Assembly: GCF_011009015.1 (NCBI RefSeq)
Contig: NZ_CP048878.1
Coordinates: 122,501-186,500 of the forward strand
Origin: Spartinivicinus ruber
Lineage (GTDB): Bacteria > Pseudomonadota > Gammaproteobacteria > Pseudomonadales > Zooshikellaceae
Reading direction: 5' to 3'
Length of the DNA: 64,000 nucleotides
The first letter of the stretch is position 1; each line of letters begins with the position of its first letter. Shown in pieces: positions 1-10,694 of this stretch. Made by a program: the position numbers and the translations under genes. The notes under the pieces are model-generated. The model had not been told where the DNA came from, searched no databases, and was given only the letters and a program-made list of their open reading frames with translations.

Positions 1-2362
<2,362 letters not shown>

Positions 2363-2513
2363 TAACGCCAAAATGATTTGGGAAACACAAATCAAAGCGA
2401 AACAGGCAAGCACAACGAAGAAATACATCGAACGTAATAGAGTATTACAATCAAGACAAAGCAGAATTCAGATTACAAAACAAGCTAAGCAAAACAGTTC
2501 CAAATGCCAGTTT
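2363..2513 (+). other. 23S-5S internal transcribed spacer
   Basis: About 150 nt of A-rich spacer separate 23S from 5S. I see no tRNA-like cloverleaf in it, and a short open frame running through it into 5S is a shadow. Confidence 0.8.
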
Positions 2514-2633
2514 TGCTTGACGACTATAGCGAGTGTGAACCACCTGAATCCATCCCGAACTCAGTAGTGAAACCGCTCCGCGCCGATGGTAGTGTGGGGT
2601 CTCCCCATGTGAGAGTAGGTCATCGTCAAGCGC
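2514..2633 (+). rRNA. rrf: 5S ribosomal RNA
   Basis: A 120-nt unit with the conserved 5S core CCATCCCGAACTCAG at about 2549-2563. The terminal helix is visible as GCTTGACGA (2515-2523) pairing with TCGTCAAGC (2623-2631). It follows 23S in the same transcript, and no tRNA follows it before the terminator. Confidence 0.97.
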
Positions 2634-2645
2634 CTTATTTAAGAG

Positions 2646-2676
2646 AACCCTCAGCACTTCGTGTTGGGGGTTTTTT
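2646..2676 (+). terminator. Rho-independent terminator of the rRNA operon
   Basis: AACCCTCAGCAC, a TTCG-type loop and GTGTTGGGGGTT form a stem followed by a run of T. It lies directly after 5S. Confidence 0.92.
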
Positions 2677-2868
2677 GCTTTGTTCGGAAAAATTCCGTAT
2701 TTATCTTTTTTAACTCTTGCTTGATTTGTTAGGCTGTTTCTCTTTTTAATAAACTAGTTGTTGTATTTTGATGAGAGTGGGATTCAGTTGTCTTATGTAT
2801 ATTATAAGTTTAAGACTTAAAGTGTTGGGTAAGGGATTCCTTTAAAAACAGGTAGAAAATAGAATGAG

Positions 2869-3912
2869 ATGGTTGAGCAGAAAGTTATTGGCTGTATTTT
2901 AGGTACAGCTGCTGGTGATGCTATTGGCTTACCCTATGAAGGGTTATCAAAAAATCGTGTAAATAAGCTAGTAGGTGAAAAGCTCAGTCATCGACTGGTA
3001 TTTGGACATGGTATGATATCAGATGACACTGAGCATACAGTCATGGTTGCTCAGTTACTTATTGAAGCAAATGGAAATGTTGAAATATTTCAAGAAAGGT
3101 TGGCAAAACGATTACGCTATTGGCTTTTAGCTCTGCCTGCAGGTATTGGCTTTGCGACTCTTCGTGCCATTGTAAAATTATGGTTAGGTTTTAAATCCAA
3201 TAATTCTGGTATCTATTCAGCTGGAAATGGCCCTGCGATGCGTTCGGTAATTATTGGTGTTGCTGTTAAGGACTTAGAACAATTAAAAGCTTTTATAAAA
3301 GCTAATACCATCATTACCCACATAGACCCAAAAGCTGAATTTGGAGCGCTGGCTGTTGCTTTAGCCGCTTTTTATGCCAAAACAAACTCTCAAGTTAATG
3401 GAAATGATTTCCTACAGTTGCTCAATGAAAACTTGTCTTCAGAAGCACAGGAGTTAATTGAGCTCATTCAAAAAGCTGTATCAAGTGTTAACAATGGGGA
3501 GGTCACCCAAGACTTTGCAGATTCTTTAGGTCTAGCTAAGGGTGTTACCGGCTATATCTATCATACGGTACCTATTGCTATTCATTCTTGGTTATGTCAC
3601 TGCGATAACTTTGAGGCTGCTATAACAAGTGCTATTAAGTGTGGAGGAGATACTGATACAGTTGCAGCAATAGTAGGAGGAATTGTTGGAACTACTGTTG
3701 GTAAATCTGGTATTCCTGAAAAATGGTTGTCTAGTATATGTGATTGGCCTACTTCCATTAATGAAATTGAAAAAATTGCTGTTCAGCTAGCTGCAGAGAA
3801 CGAGGCAATAAAGCCAACAAAGATACCCTTGGTGTTTAGCCTGTTAAGAAATATAGTATTCATGATTATTGTTTTGTTTCATGGGTTTAGAAGACTACTG
3901 CCTCCTTATTAG
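2869..3912 (+). CDS. ADP-ribosylglycohydrolase (DraG/ARH family)
   Basis: A 347-residue protein of the ADP-ribosyl-glycohydrolase family, which removes ADP-ribose from modified proteins or related substrates. The N-terminus has the family opening GTAAGDAIGLPYEG. It also has the first metal-binding cluster SDDTEHT near residue 46 and the second cluster CGGDTDTVAAIVGG near residue 260, which together bind the catalytic Mg2+ pair. The last ~25 residues form a hydrophobic stretch (NIVFMIIVLFHGF) not usual for the family, so the protein may be membrane-attached. It stands alone between the rRNA terminator and an acetyltransferase, with no dinitrogenase reductase or toxin partner nearby. The substrate is unknown. 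The ATG at 2869 has only a weak purine-rich upstream site. Confidence 0.9.
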   Translation: MVEQKVIGCILGTAAGDAIGLPYEGLSKNRVNKLVGEKLSHRLVFGHGMISDDTEHTVMVAQLLIEANGNVEIFQERLAKRLRYWLLALPAGIGFATLRAIVKLWLGFKSNNSGIYSAGNGPAMRSVIIGVAVKDLEQLKAFIKANTIITHIDPKAEFGALAVALAAFYAKTNSQVNGNDFLQLLNENLSSEAQELIELIQKAVSSVNNGEVTQDFADSLGLAKGVTGYIYHTVPIAIHSWLCHCDNFEAAITSAIKCGGDTDTVAAIVGGIVGTTVGKSGIPEKWLSSICDWPTSINEIEKIAVQLAAENEAIKPTKIPLVFSLLRNIVFMIIVLFHGFRRLLPPY

Positions 3913-4016
3913 TAAAAAGATAAGTGAAAATGCTTACTATTAAAATACCTGAATAGGGGCTAGATTGGAGTTTGTGACTAATGTAATTCTCATAATTATA
4001 GAAATAAAGTGAAGTA

Positions 4017-4508
4017 ATGGATATTTTAATAAGACATAGAGAAAGTAGTGATATTCCAGAAATAAAAGTTTTTATGGAGCAGCTGTCAAATTACTCTGGT
4101 ACTTTACAATTGCCTTATCCATCACTTGATCGTTGGCTCAAAAGATTGTCAGAAACACCTGATAATACTCATTCTCTAGTCGCTGTTGTAGAAGGAAAAG
4201 TAGTCGGTCACTTACATTTAGGGGTTGCTGATAATATCAGAAGAAAGCATGTAGCACATTTGGGTATAGCCGTTCATGAGGAATACCAAGGAAAAGGTAT
4301 TGGTTCTAAGCTGCTGAGTGCCGCTATTGATTTAGCTGAAAATTGGTTGGCATTAAAGCGTCTTGAATTAACAGTTTATATTGATAACCAAGCAGCAATT
4401 GCTTTGTATGAAAAGTACGATTTTGTAAAAGAAGGTATCGCTAAGGCTTTTGCTTTTCGTAATGGTGAATATGTAGATGTTCATTACATGGCAAGAACAA
4501 TACTTTAG
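4017..4508 (+). CDS. aaaT: GNAT N-acetyltransferase, AaaT/YhhY-like
   Basis: A 163-residue GNAT-fold acetyltransferase. The acetyl-CoA pyrophosphate loop is YQGKGIGSKLL around residue 91. The C-terminal part (LELTVYIDNQAAIALYEKY and RNGEYVDVHYMAR) reads through closely like E. coli YhhY/AaaT, an L-amino-acid N-acetyltransferase, with the same overall length. Assignment to the family is firm. The exact substrate (phenylalanine or methionine in E. coli) is inferred by similarity. It is monocistronic as far as can be seen, followed by the convergent CpxA-like kinase 27 bp away. Confidence 0.85.
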   Translation: MDILIRHRESSDIPEIKVFMEQLSNYSGTLQLPYPSLDRWLKRLSETPDNTHSLVAVVEGKVVGHLHLGVADNIRRKHVAHLGIAVHEEYQGKGIGSKLLSAAIDLAENWLALKRLELTVYIDNQAAIALYEKYDFVKEGIAKAFAFRNGEYVDVHYMARTIL

Positions 4509-4535
4509 ATAATATACCAATAAATGAAGTTGAGA

Positions 4536-5855
4536 TTAAATTAGTGAAAATTTAATAGAGGCTTTTAAGCCTCCAACGGGTATATTATCAAAATGCAGTT
4601 CACCATGATGTGCCTGGATAATACTGTTAGCAATAGCGAGCCCTAAACCATGTCCACCAGTATTTCTTGCTCGTGCGCTATCAACACGGTAAAAAGGCTC
4701 GACAAGTTTGTTTAAAGTATCTTCAGGTACTCCTGAACCCTGGTCAATAATATCAACATGGTAACTGTTGGCCTTTTCAAAGCAGTCAATAGTGATTGTG
4801 GTATTTTCTGGGGAGTATTTGATAGCATTACGAACAATATTATCAATGGCCCGGTAAATAAGTTTTGTATCCCCTTTAACTTTATGGGTAGTATTATCAG
4901 TGATATTTATTTTAATCTGCTTTAGATCTGCTTCTAAAGTATTATCTTCTATTACTTCTTGAATAATTACAGCAATTTGTAGTTCTTTTTTTGATATTTC
5001 TACCGTTGGTTCTTGTAATTTAGTAATTGTTATTAGTTCGTCTATTAGGCTATCCAATAATATTATTTGTCTATTCATCTTTTCTAGTAAAGTTGGTTCG
5101 GCTCCTTTTTTGGCAATTAACTCAATTGCTACTCGTTGTCTGGCTAGTGGGGTTTTCAGTTCATGGGATATACCATGAAACAACCGTTGTAGGTTGTCAT
5201 GGTTTTGCTGGATTTTTTCCGCCATATGATTGAATTCCCGGGCCAATATGCCAATTTCATCAAGCCTATATTCTATTTTAGGGTTTACTCTTTTGGCAAA
5301 ATCACCTTTGGCTAAACTTTGGGATATGATGGTTAGCTCTTTCAGAGGGTTGGCCAGATGCTTGGAAAAGAAAATAGAAACAATAAACAAGACAAATAAA
5401 CTGGTAATGGCCCTACTCCACCAGAGAATATCATGACGGTGTTTTGGTGGTGGGGGAAAGCTGGGACCGAGGCTGAAGTATAAATATTCTCCTTGTTCAG
5501 TTGTTACTGTAGTTGGCTCGGCCCAGGGAGGAAGGTAATATCGCTTTTGTAAAAAGCGTTTAATAGATCTTGGTAGTGGGGTTGTTGTGGCTGAAGTTCC
5601 TGTGGGAGTTATTAAAAATGCTCTTAGCCCAGTTTCTTCATTGAGGGATTGTACCCAGCCGGCTAATGCTTTTTTCCCTTTTGTTTCATATATGGCAACC
5701 GCTTCTGTGGAGTTTTTCTGATCTTGGACAAACTTCTCATGTAGGCCTAGCTCACTTTCAACAATTTCTCTGGTAATCCAAGATGAAAGTATGGCAATCA
5801 CGATAAGTGCTGCCCAAAAGACGAGTAATATCTTCCAGAAGATTTGCCTAAACAT
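4536..5855 (-). CDS. cpxA: CpxA-like envelope-stress sensor histidine kinase
   Basis: A 439-residue inner-membrane sensor kinase. TM1 is at about residues 7-28, then a ~120-residue periplasmic sensor, TM2 near 147-165, a HAMP linker, HisKA with HGISHELKTPLARQR, and HATPase with N-box NIVRNAIKYSPENT, DQGSGVP and GHGLGLAI. Family members autophosphorylate on the His of SHELKTP and pass phosphate to the partner regulator. It starts 14 bp after the end of the CpxR-like gene, so the two form an operon. The periplasmic domain is less alike than the kinase core, so the sensed signal is inferred from the partner and the CpxR box. No cpxP gene is adjacent. Confidence 0.8.
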   Translation of the reverse strand: MFRQIFWKILLVFWAALIVIAILSSWITREIVESELGLHEKFVQDQKNSTEAVAIYETKGKKALAGWVQSLNEETGLRAFLITPTGTSATTTPLPRSIKRFLQKRYYLPPWAEPTTVTTEQGEYLYFSLGPSFPPPPKHRHDILWWSRAITSLFVLFIVSIFFSKHLANPLKELTIISQSLAKGDFAKRVNPKIEYRLDEIGILAREFNHMAEKIQQNHDNLQRLFHGISHELKTPLARQRVAIELIAKKGAEPTLLEKMNRQIILLDSLIDELITITKLQEPTVEISKKELQIAVIIQEVIEDNTLEADLKQIKINITDNTTHKVKGDTKLIYRAIDNIVRNAIKYSPENTTITIDCFEKANSYHVDIIDQGSGVPEDTLNKLVEPFYRVDSARARNTGGHGLGLAIANSIIQAHHGELHFDNIPVGGLKASIKFSLI

Positions 5856-5869
5856 ATATCAAGGCTAAT

Positions 5870-6571
5870 CTAATATTGCTTAAGCAGATAGCCTTTTCCT
5901 CTAATTGTTTTAATCAAACTTGGTGTATCACAGAGGTCTGCTATTTTTTTGCGTAAATTGCTTACATGCATATCAACACTGCGGTCGTATAATGAAAGCT
6001 GTTTGCCAAGTGCTTGAATTGATAGTGTTTCTTTGCTTACTACCTCGCCAGCATGTTGCATTAACAGTGACAACAACTCAAACTCTGTGCCAGTAAGATT
6101 TAGCTGTTTTCCAGATGCAATGGCTTCATGACTGGATAAGTTGAGAAGTAAAGGTCCAACTGTCAATAAATTGTTAGGTTGGGTCGTTTTTGAGGTTTGT
6201 TGGTCCATGACTACTCGTCGAATTACAGCTTTAATTCTGGCAACAAGTTCTCTTGGGCTACAAGGCTTAGGCAGGTAGTCGTCTGCACCCAGCTCAAAGC
6301 CTAAGATTCGGTCTAACTCTTCACCCCTTGCAGTTAGCATGATGACAGGGGTAAGGCGTTGCTGACGAAATTTTTTAAGAAAGTCTACACCGCTTAGACC
6401 TGGTAGCATTATGTCAAGGATAATGACATCGAAGCTCTCAGTTAAGGCGATGTCTAGGCCCTTATCACCAGAAGGCTCCCAAGTAATGGTAAAAGACTCA
6501 AGCTCTAGATAATCTATAAGCAATTCTGCAAGCTCTTGATCATCTTCAACTAGTAATAAACGATATGACAT
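5870..6571 (-). CDS. cpxR: CpxR-like response regulator
   Basis: A 233-residue OmpR/PhoB-type regulator. The receiver has the acidic pocket EDD at 9-11, phospho-acceptor Asp53 in VIILDIMLPG, and the Lys in DDYLPKP. The winged helix ends with KTIRGKGYLL. Stretches such as PVIMLTARGEELDRILGFE and ADDYLPKP, and the effector LTGTEFELL, match CpxR very closely. It is first in the operon with the kinase. A pair of GTAAA elements lies 63 bp upstream, which points to autoregulation as in the Cpx system. Orthology to cpxR is likely but not proven. Confidence 0.85.
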   Translation of the reverse strand: MSYRLLLVEDDQELAELLIDYLELESFTITWEPSGDKGLDIALTESFDVIILDIMLPGLSGVDFLKKFRQQRLTPVIMLTARGEELDRILGFELGADDYLPKPCSPRELVARIKAVIRRVVMDQQTSKTTQPNNLLTVGPLLLNLSSHEAIASGKQLNLTGTEFELLSLLMQHAGEVVSKETLSIQALGKQLSLYDRSVDMHVSNLRKKIADLCDTPSLIKTIRGKGYLLKQY

Positions 6572-6633
6572 TAATGTTTCTCTATAGCCACTCTGCGGTC
6601 ATATTAACATAGCCGAAATAGTGATCAGGGCTC

Positions 6634-6649
6634 TTTACATAATATTTAC
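6634..6649 (-). promoter_or_regulatory. Putative CpxR box upstream of cpxR-like gene
   Basis: On the minus strand the sequence is GTAAA-TATTAT-GTAAA, a tandem pair of the GTAAA half-sites known for CpxR (two GTAAA separated by about 4-8 nt). It is 63 bp upstream of the regulator start, in the right place for autoregulation. Confidence 0.6.
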
Positions 6650-6842
6650 ACAGAGTTCAGCCTACTTTGTTGTCAGTCTCATAAGATAAAAATGTAGTCT
6701 AAAATTAACAATAATTTAATTAAAAAATAGCAAGTTTGAACTGCTCATTAATAACTTGGCAGAGCTTCTAATGCATCTTTGGATAGCACATAATATTGGA
6801 TAAAAGCTCATTAGCATTAACTGTTAAAGTTGATTAAAAAAC

Positions 6843-7196
6843 ATGCTTGATCACATTGGTGTTTATGTAATGGACTACATGGCTAGTAAAGAGTTCTATA
6901 AAGCTGTGTTAGGGCCACTTGGCTATAAAGTGATTTCTGAGGTGCAAGGCTGGGTTGCGATTGGAGACAATAAACCTCGGCTCTGGCTTATAGGAGGAGC
7001 TAAAACAACACCCGCTGTACAGATGGCTTTTCAGCTGCCTAGCAGACAGAAAGTTGATGAGTGTTATCAGCTTGCAATAGCAAGTGGTGGCTACTCTCAA
7101 GCTGAGCCTGCAACGCGGTTAATATATGAGCAGACTTATTATGGGGCCTTTGTTGAAGATTTAGACCAGCATATAATAAAATTTATTTATAAGTAA
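6843..7196 (+). CDS. VOC-family (glyoxalase-fold) protein
   Basis: A 117-residue protein of the vicinal-oxygen-chelate fold. It opens with LDHIGVYVMDYMASKEFYKAVL, the typical first beta-alpha unit, and ends with the second metal-side segment YGAFVEDLDQHIIKFIYK. Members of this single-domain group are dimeric lyases, dioxygenases or resistance proteins. Nothing here fixes the substrate. Its 3' end overlaps the end of the convergent DUF4360-like gene by 14 bp. Confidence 0.75.
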   Translation: MLDHIGVYVMDYMASKEFYKAVLGPLGYKVISEVQGWVAIGDNKPRLWLIGGAKTTPAVQMAFQLPSRQKVDECYQLAIASGGYSQAEPATRLIYEQTYYGAFVEDLDQHIIKFIYK

Positions 7197-7845
7197 TTAA
7201 TTGCTTTTTTATCTCCGAGTTTAATTTTTCATCACAATACTGCCTGGAAAAGGTGATTTTTCCATTAATCGAGTCTATAGCTATAGTACTTTCTTGATCT
7301 TTGCTGTTAAGGTTGACAGTCGTTGTTATTTTTAAAGGACGCTGCTTATTACAGGTTGACCAAGTTTGATAGTGGTTACTTAATGCCGTTTGTTGAAAGC
7401 GCTGCTTAGTTGAATTGTCTAGTGATCCATATACATACTGAGTTGACTTATTGATAGACGTTGTGCCCTTTAGGCGGCTAGCATTCGCAATAGTAACCAT
7501 ACCTGCTTGGTCTAATGAAGCATAGCCTTGGTATGTGAGTGAATTTAGTTGGTAGGCAACACCAGGTGGAGCAACGATAGTAAATTTTAACTCGCAATAA
7601 CTTGTATTATAATTTGTATAGTTATTTAACTTGAAGTGTTTGAAACTTACATTAAACTCATTTGCGTTTTTATGAAAAGTAAAGTTAGCAGATCCTAGCG
7701 GGCAGCCAGTACCACTATAATTGACTGATTGTATATAAGCTTCTCCAGGATAAATGACAAAAGAAGACTTAGCAGCAAAGCTTGCTGGTACTATTAATAA
7801 GTGACTTAATTGATAAAGTAATAAACGCTGTAATAAGCGAACCAT
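7183..7845 (-). CDS. Secreted DUF4360-like protein
   Basis: A 220-residue protein with an N-terminal hydrophobic signal ending near SFAAKSS (about residue 25). The body carries the landmarks of DUF4360: GTGCPLGSANF near residue 46, CELKFTIVAPPGVAY near 83, and YQGYASLDQAG just after. The cysteines at CPLGS, YCELK and STCNK could form disulfides. DUF4360 proteins are secreted proteins of unknown function known mostly from fungi, actinobacteria and cyanobacteria. The family call rests on pattern recognition only. It is convergent with the VOC gene and appears to be a single-gene unit. Confidence 0.65.
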   Translation of the reverse strand: MVRLLQRLLLYQLSHLLIVPASFAAKSSFVIYPGEAYIQSVNYSGTGCPLGSANFTFHKNANEFNVSFKHFKLNNYTNYNTSYCELKFTIVAPPGVAYQLNSLTYQGYASLDQAGMVTIANASRLKGTTSINKSTQYVYGSLDNSTKQRFQQTALSNHYQTWSTCNKQRPLKITTTVNLNSKDQESTIAIDSINGKITFSRQYCDEKLNSEIKKQLITYK

Positions 7846-8197
7846 AATTCACACACTCCATGTATTTAATAATATATAGTTACAACAAATGTCTTGTACT
7901 GGTAGTCCTGTGTATTGTTAGTTATTTTAAAAGGGATTATAGCGAAGCTGTCACTGTGAGTGATAGTCATTTTCACTGAAAAATAATCTGAAAAAACAGA
8001 GTATTTGAAGTTGGTCAGATATTTGAACTAATAAAGAGTATGAGAAAGCAATTCTTTATATTAATCAATAGCACAAATATAAAAACACAGTTTTCTGTGC
8101 TAAACATTGTATGATTCTTTGAATGCATCGGTAATATTAGTATTGTTGAACTGACTAACAAAGCCAGAAAATTTTATATCTACCAAAAGACTGAACT

Positions 8198-9349
8198 TTA
8201 GTGAATGGAAATCACATTATGTTGTTTTGGTTGGCGGTTTGCCGAATTATTTGATAGTAGGTTTTTAAATTCAATAAAAAGGTTGGTTAGTAGTAGCTTT
8301 TTGATAGCCAGGTGCTGAGCAATCACTTCAACAGAAAGTTGTTGGGTCTTGTCTAATTGTTGAATGTGATTGGTGATAAAGAGGGGATGCTCCTTCTTGA
8401 CCTTTTGAGTATTTAAATGAATAGAAGGGTTGGTTCTCAGCTTGGCTAAGCTAAAATGAAGTTGCTTAATATTAATTAACTTAAGTTGAAAAGCTCTATA
8501 AATAATCGCTTCTTTGCTTACTCCCCAGCGTTGCTGTAATGAAGTAATTTCAGGCCAGCAGATATTGGATTTGCTACGAATAAATTCATTGTGAAAACTT
8601 CCAGCTGGCATAAGCAAAGCTAACGCAAAATGCTCTAGATTTTGTTTGGTTTCGGATATACTTTTGTTTGTAAAAAAAAAGTTGCTAACAATTGCACCGC
8701 AGTGCATTGCAACATCAAAACGAATTTGATACGCCGTTTTTTTAGGATTAATGACAATAATAGGGTGGGGATAAGTTATGGACATAGAATCGATACTGGA
8801 ATAAAGGTTGGGGAATGAAGTTACAATCCCGCCAGACCTTTCAATCAGCGTAATAACGTTCTCTATAGGAGAAAATCCTAACCCCCAGTGGAAACGACAG
8901 GTATCAGCCAATTGTTCAATATTTTTCTTGGAAGGTGCATAAGAATCATATATCTTTGGAAAATTGTTAGGAAATCTAAACTGTGTCTTCAAAACCCGAA
9001 TAAGGTCATAATATAAGTTTAAGTAAGCTGTTGCTTGAGCTAGGGGATTATTATTTTTTGTAATAGAATTTTCTGCTGCTGTAGTAGAAATATAATATAC
9101 AGCATCTTCATGGATGTTATAACGACTGAAGTTTGTTAAAAAAGCTGGTAAAATTCCTAGTCGGCAGCATAGTTGTTTGATTAATGTGCAGTTGGGCTGA
9201 CTTATTCCTGCTTCCATTTTTACCAGTGTAGAAACGGAAATATTTAATAACTCTGATAACTCATACAAGCTAAGCTGATTGATGAGCCTGGCTGCTCGTA
9301 AATTATTACTATTGATAGTATTAACAGAAGCCATTTTTATATAAACCAT
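8198..9349 (-). CDS. XRE-family regulator with degenerate ImmA/IrrE-like domain
   Basis: A 383-residue protein. Residues ~14-65 are a Cro/CI-type helix-turn-helix (LRAARLINQLSLYELSELL, then SVSTLVKMEAGISQP). The middle (about 145-255) has the layout of an ImmA/IrrE peptidase domain, including FALALLMPAGSF. However, the zinc site expected as HExxH reads HCGAI, and the Glu ligand before FALALLMP appears to be lost. It is therefore probably a pseudo-peptidase acting as sensor or dimer module; this is inference. It lies 99 bp downstream of the JAMM-like gene on the same strand and may be co-transcribed. An alternative start is the internal ATG at 9334. Targets are unknown. Confidence 0.7.
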   Translation of the reverse strand: MVYIKMASVNTINSNNLRAARLINQLSLYELSELLNISVSTLVKMEAGISQPNCTLIKQLCCRLGILPAFLTNFSRYNIHEDAVYYISTTAAENSITKNNNPLAQATAYLNLYYDLIRVLKTQFRFPNNFPKIYDSYAPSKKNIEQLADTCRFHWGLGFSPIENVITLIERSGGIVTSFPNLYSSIDSMSITYPHPIIVINPKKTAYQIRFDVAMHCGAIVSNFFFTNKSISETKQNLEHFALALLMPAGSFHNEFIRSKSNICWPEITSLQQRWGVSKEAIIYRAFQLKLINIKQLHFSLAKLRTNPSIHLNTQKVKKEHPLFITNHIQQLDKTQQLSVEVIAQHLAIKKLLLTNLFIEFKNLLSNNSANRQPKQHNVISIH

Positions 9350-9448
9350 AAACTATTGACAGTTTAAAATTGATTTTTGCTAACAAGTAAGAAAATAACT
9401 TCTGAACAAATAAATTTTTGAATAAGTATATAAATTAAATTTGACTGA

Positions 9449-9868
9449 CTATTGAACGATTTGTTCTTGTATAAAACTTCGTTTGTCGTTAGTTAATTGC
9501 CAGGCATGACAACTAACAGCTTTACCATGAGAGAGTGAAATAATAATATGGGTTATTCCTGGCCAGCTATATAAGCAATCCAGTTGTGATGGTTCATCAG
9601 TAAAGTCTGATTGCGTATGAACCATACTAACAATTGTTAGGCCTTCTGCTCCTGCTTTATTTTTAACTGACTTATAAGTATGTGAATCAGTAAGTGACAA
9701 AGGGCACTCTTTGATATGATCCATTTTATCACAGGCAATATAGTAGCAGCCTGTAGCAATACCTCCTTCTTTTTTGCCAACTATGAACCCGAAGCATTTG
9801 GCAGGGTATGTGCTTTCTGCTTGGGTCAGAATAGCTGACATAATTTGACGAGTCAGTTTAATACTCAT
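9449..9868 (-). CDS. JAMM/MPN-domain-like protein with altered active site
   Basis: A 139-residue protein resembling the JAB1/MPN (JAMM) fold. An early Glu is followed by a CFGFIVGKK strand (typical EACGLLxG region), then VHTQSDFTDEPSQLD. The JAMM zinc motif is normally HxHP(x)nSxxD. Here the first His, the Ser and the Asp are present, but the second His-Pro is Gln-Ser, so hydrolytic activity is doubtful. Prokaryotic JAMM proteins process ubiquitin-like or ThiS/MoaD-like sulfur carriers, but no such carrier is adjacent. It precedes the XRE/IrrE-like gene on the same strand. Start at ATG 9868 with GGGAAAG upstream. Confidence 0.6.
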   Translation of the reverse strand: MSIKLTRQIMSAILTQAESTYPAKCFGFIVGKKEGGIATGCYYIACDKMDHIKECPLSLTDSHTYKSVKNKAGAEGLTIVSMVHTQSDFTDEPSQLDCLYSWPGITHIIISLSHGKAVSCHAWQLTNDKRSFIQEQIVQ

Positions 9869-10694
9869 GGTTGCTTTCCCTAAACTGACAACTACTAAAA
9901 AGTTATAAGTGAGAGTAATATTAGCGGAGTAAGTTTATGTGGATTAAGCATGCTGGTTGTAATAATTCAATACATTTCGCATGCTTTAACTTACTCAGAT
10001 TTACTCCCACATTAATAACAATAACTTGTAACAATACTGCCTGTTTATTTAATAAGCACATGTAAAAGCTTTCAATCTACCCAATATATATAAGCCAATT
10101 TTTAAAAGTATTCCAAATCAATTTTTTATTGGTGGTGGCTTGAAAGTTTCTGAAAAGTAGGCATCTTGACAAACCACTTATTGATCTTTTGAAAGAAGGT
10201 AAGCAGTATTCAGTAATATTAATGTGCCAAATTAGAAAGTGGTCTATTATGTGTAAACCCGGCTTAGTATTGGCTATCCTTTTGTAAACAATTGTTTTTA
10301 AAATTAGAGGTAAGGAAAACTTATTTTTTAAATATGGTGAAACAATTGCTTCATTAAGATTGATGCTTAAAGTTACTGATGAGTAGAGGGAGCTGCATAC
10401 AAGATGGATTATTTACTCAAAGAAGTCGTTGTGAGTGAGTACTTTTGAAGGGTATGAAATAACTTCAGTAGCAGTAGCTGATTCAGTAGAAGTTAGTGGT
10501 AGGAAATAGTATATGCTCTTGGGATTAACAAAACCCTATCACACAAATTCATTCATGTAATGGTAAAAGTTCGTGTTATACTTCGCGACTTTATTTTTAT
10601 TATTGGTAAGCGACATTACCTGAAGGCTGCATAATTTGACAATACCATAATTGGAAATTTTGCAGTATATGGATTTGAGATGGAGGTTAAAGGC
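9869..10694. other. Gene-free region with an imperfect inverted repeat
   Basis: About 825 bp between divergent genes hold no convincing gene. The clearest structure is an imperfect inverted repeat at about 9925-10010. The arms contain GGAGTAA / TTACTCC and end in AAGCATGC / GCATGCTT, around a ~26-nt loop. The rest is AT-rich and presumably carries promoters for both flanking genes. Confidence 0.5.

Noticed and set aside
2677-2868. tRNA gene expected after the rRNA operon
   Set aside because: No cloverleaf or T-loop motif GTTCGAATC-type is present here or elsewhere in the window.
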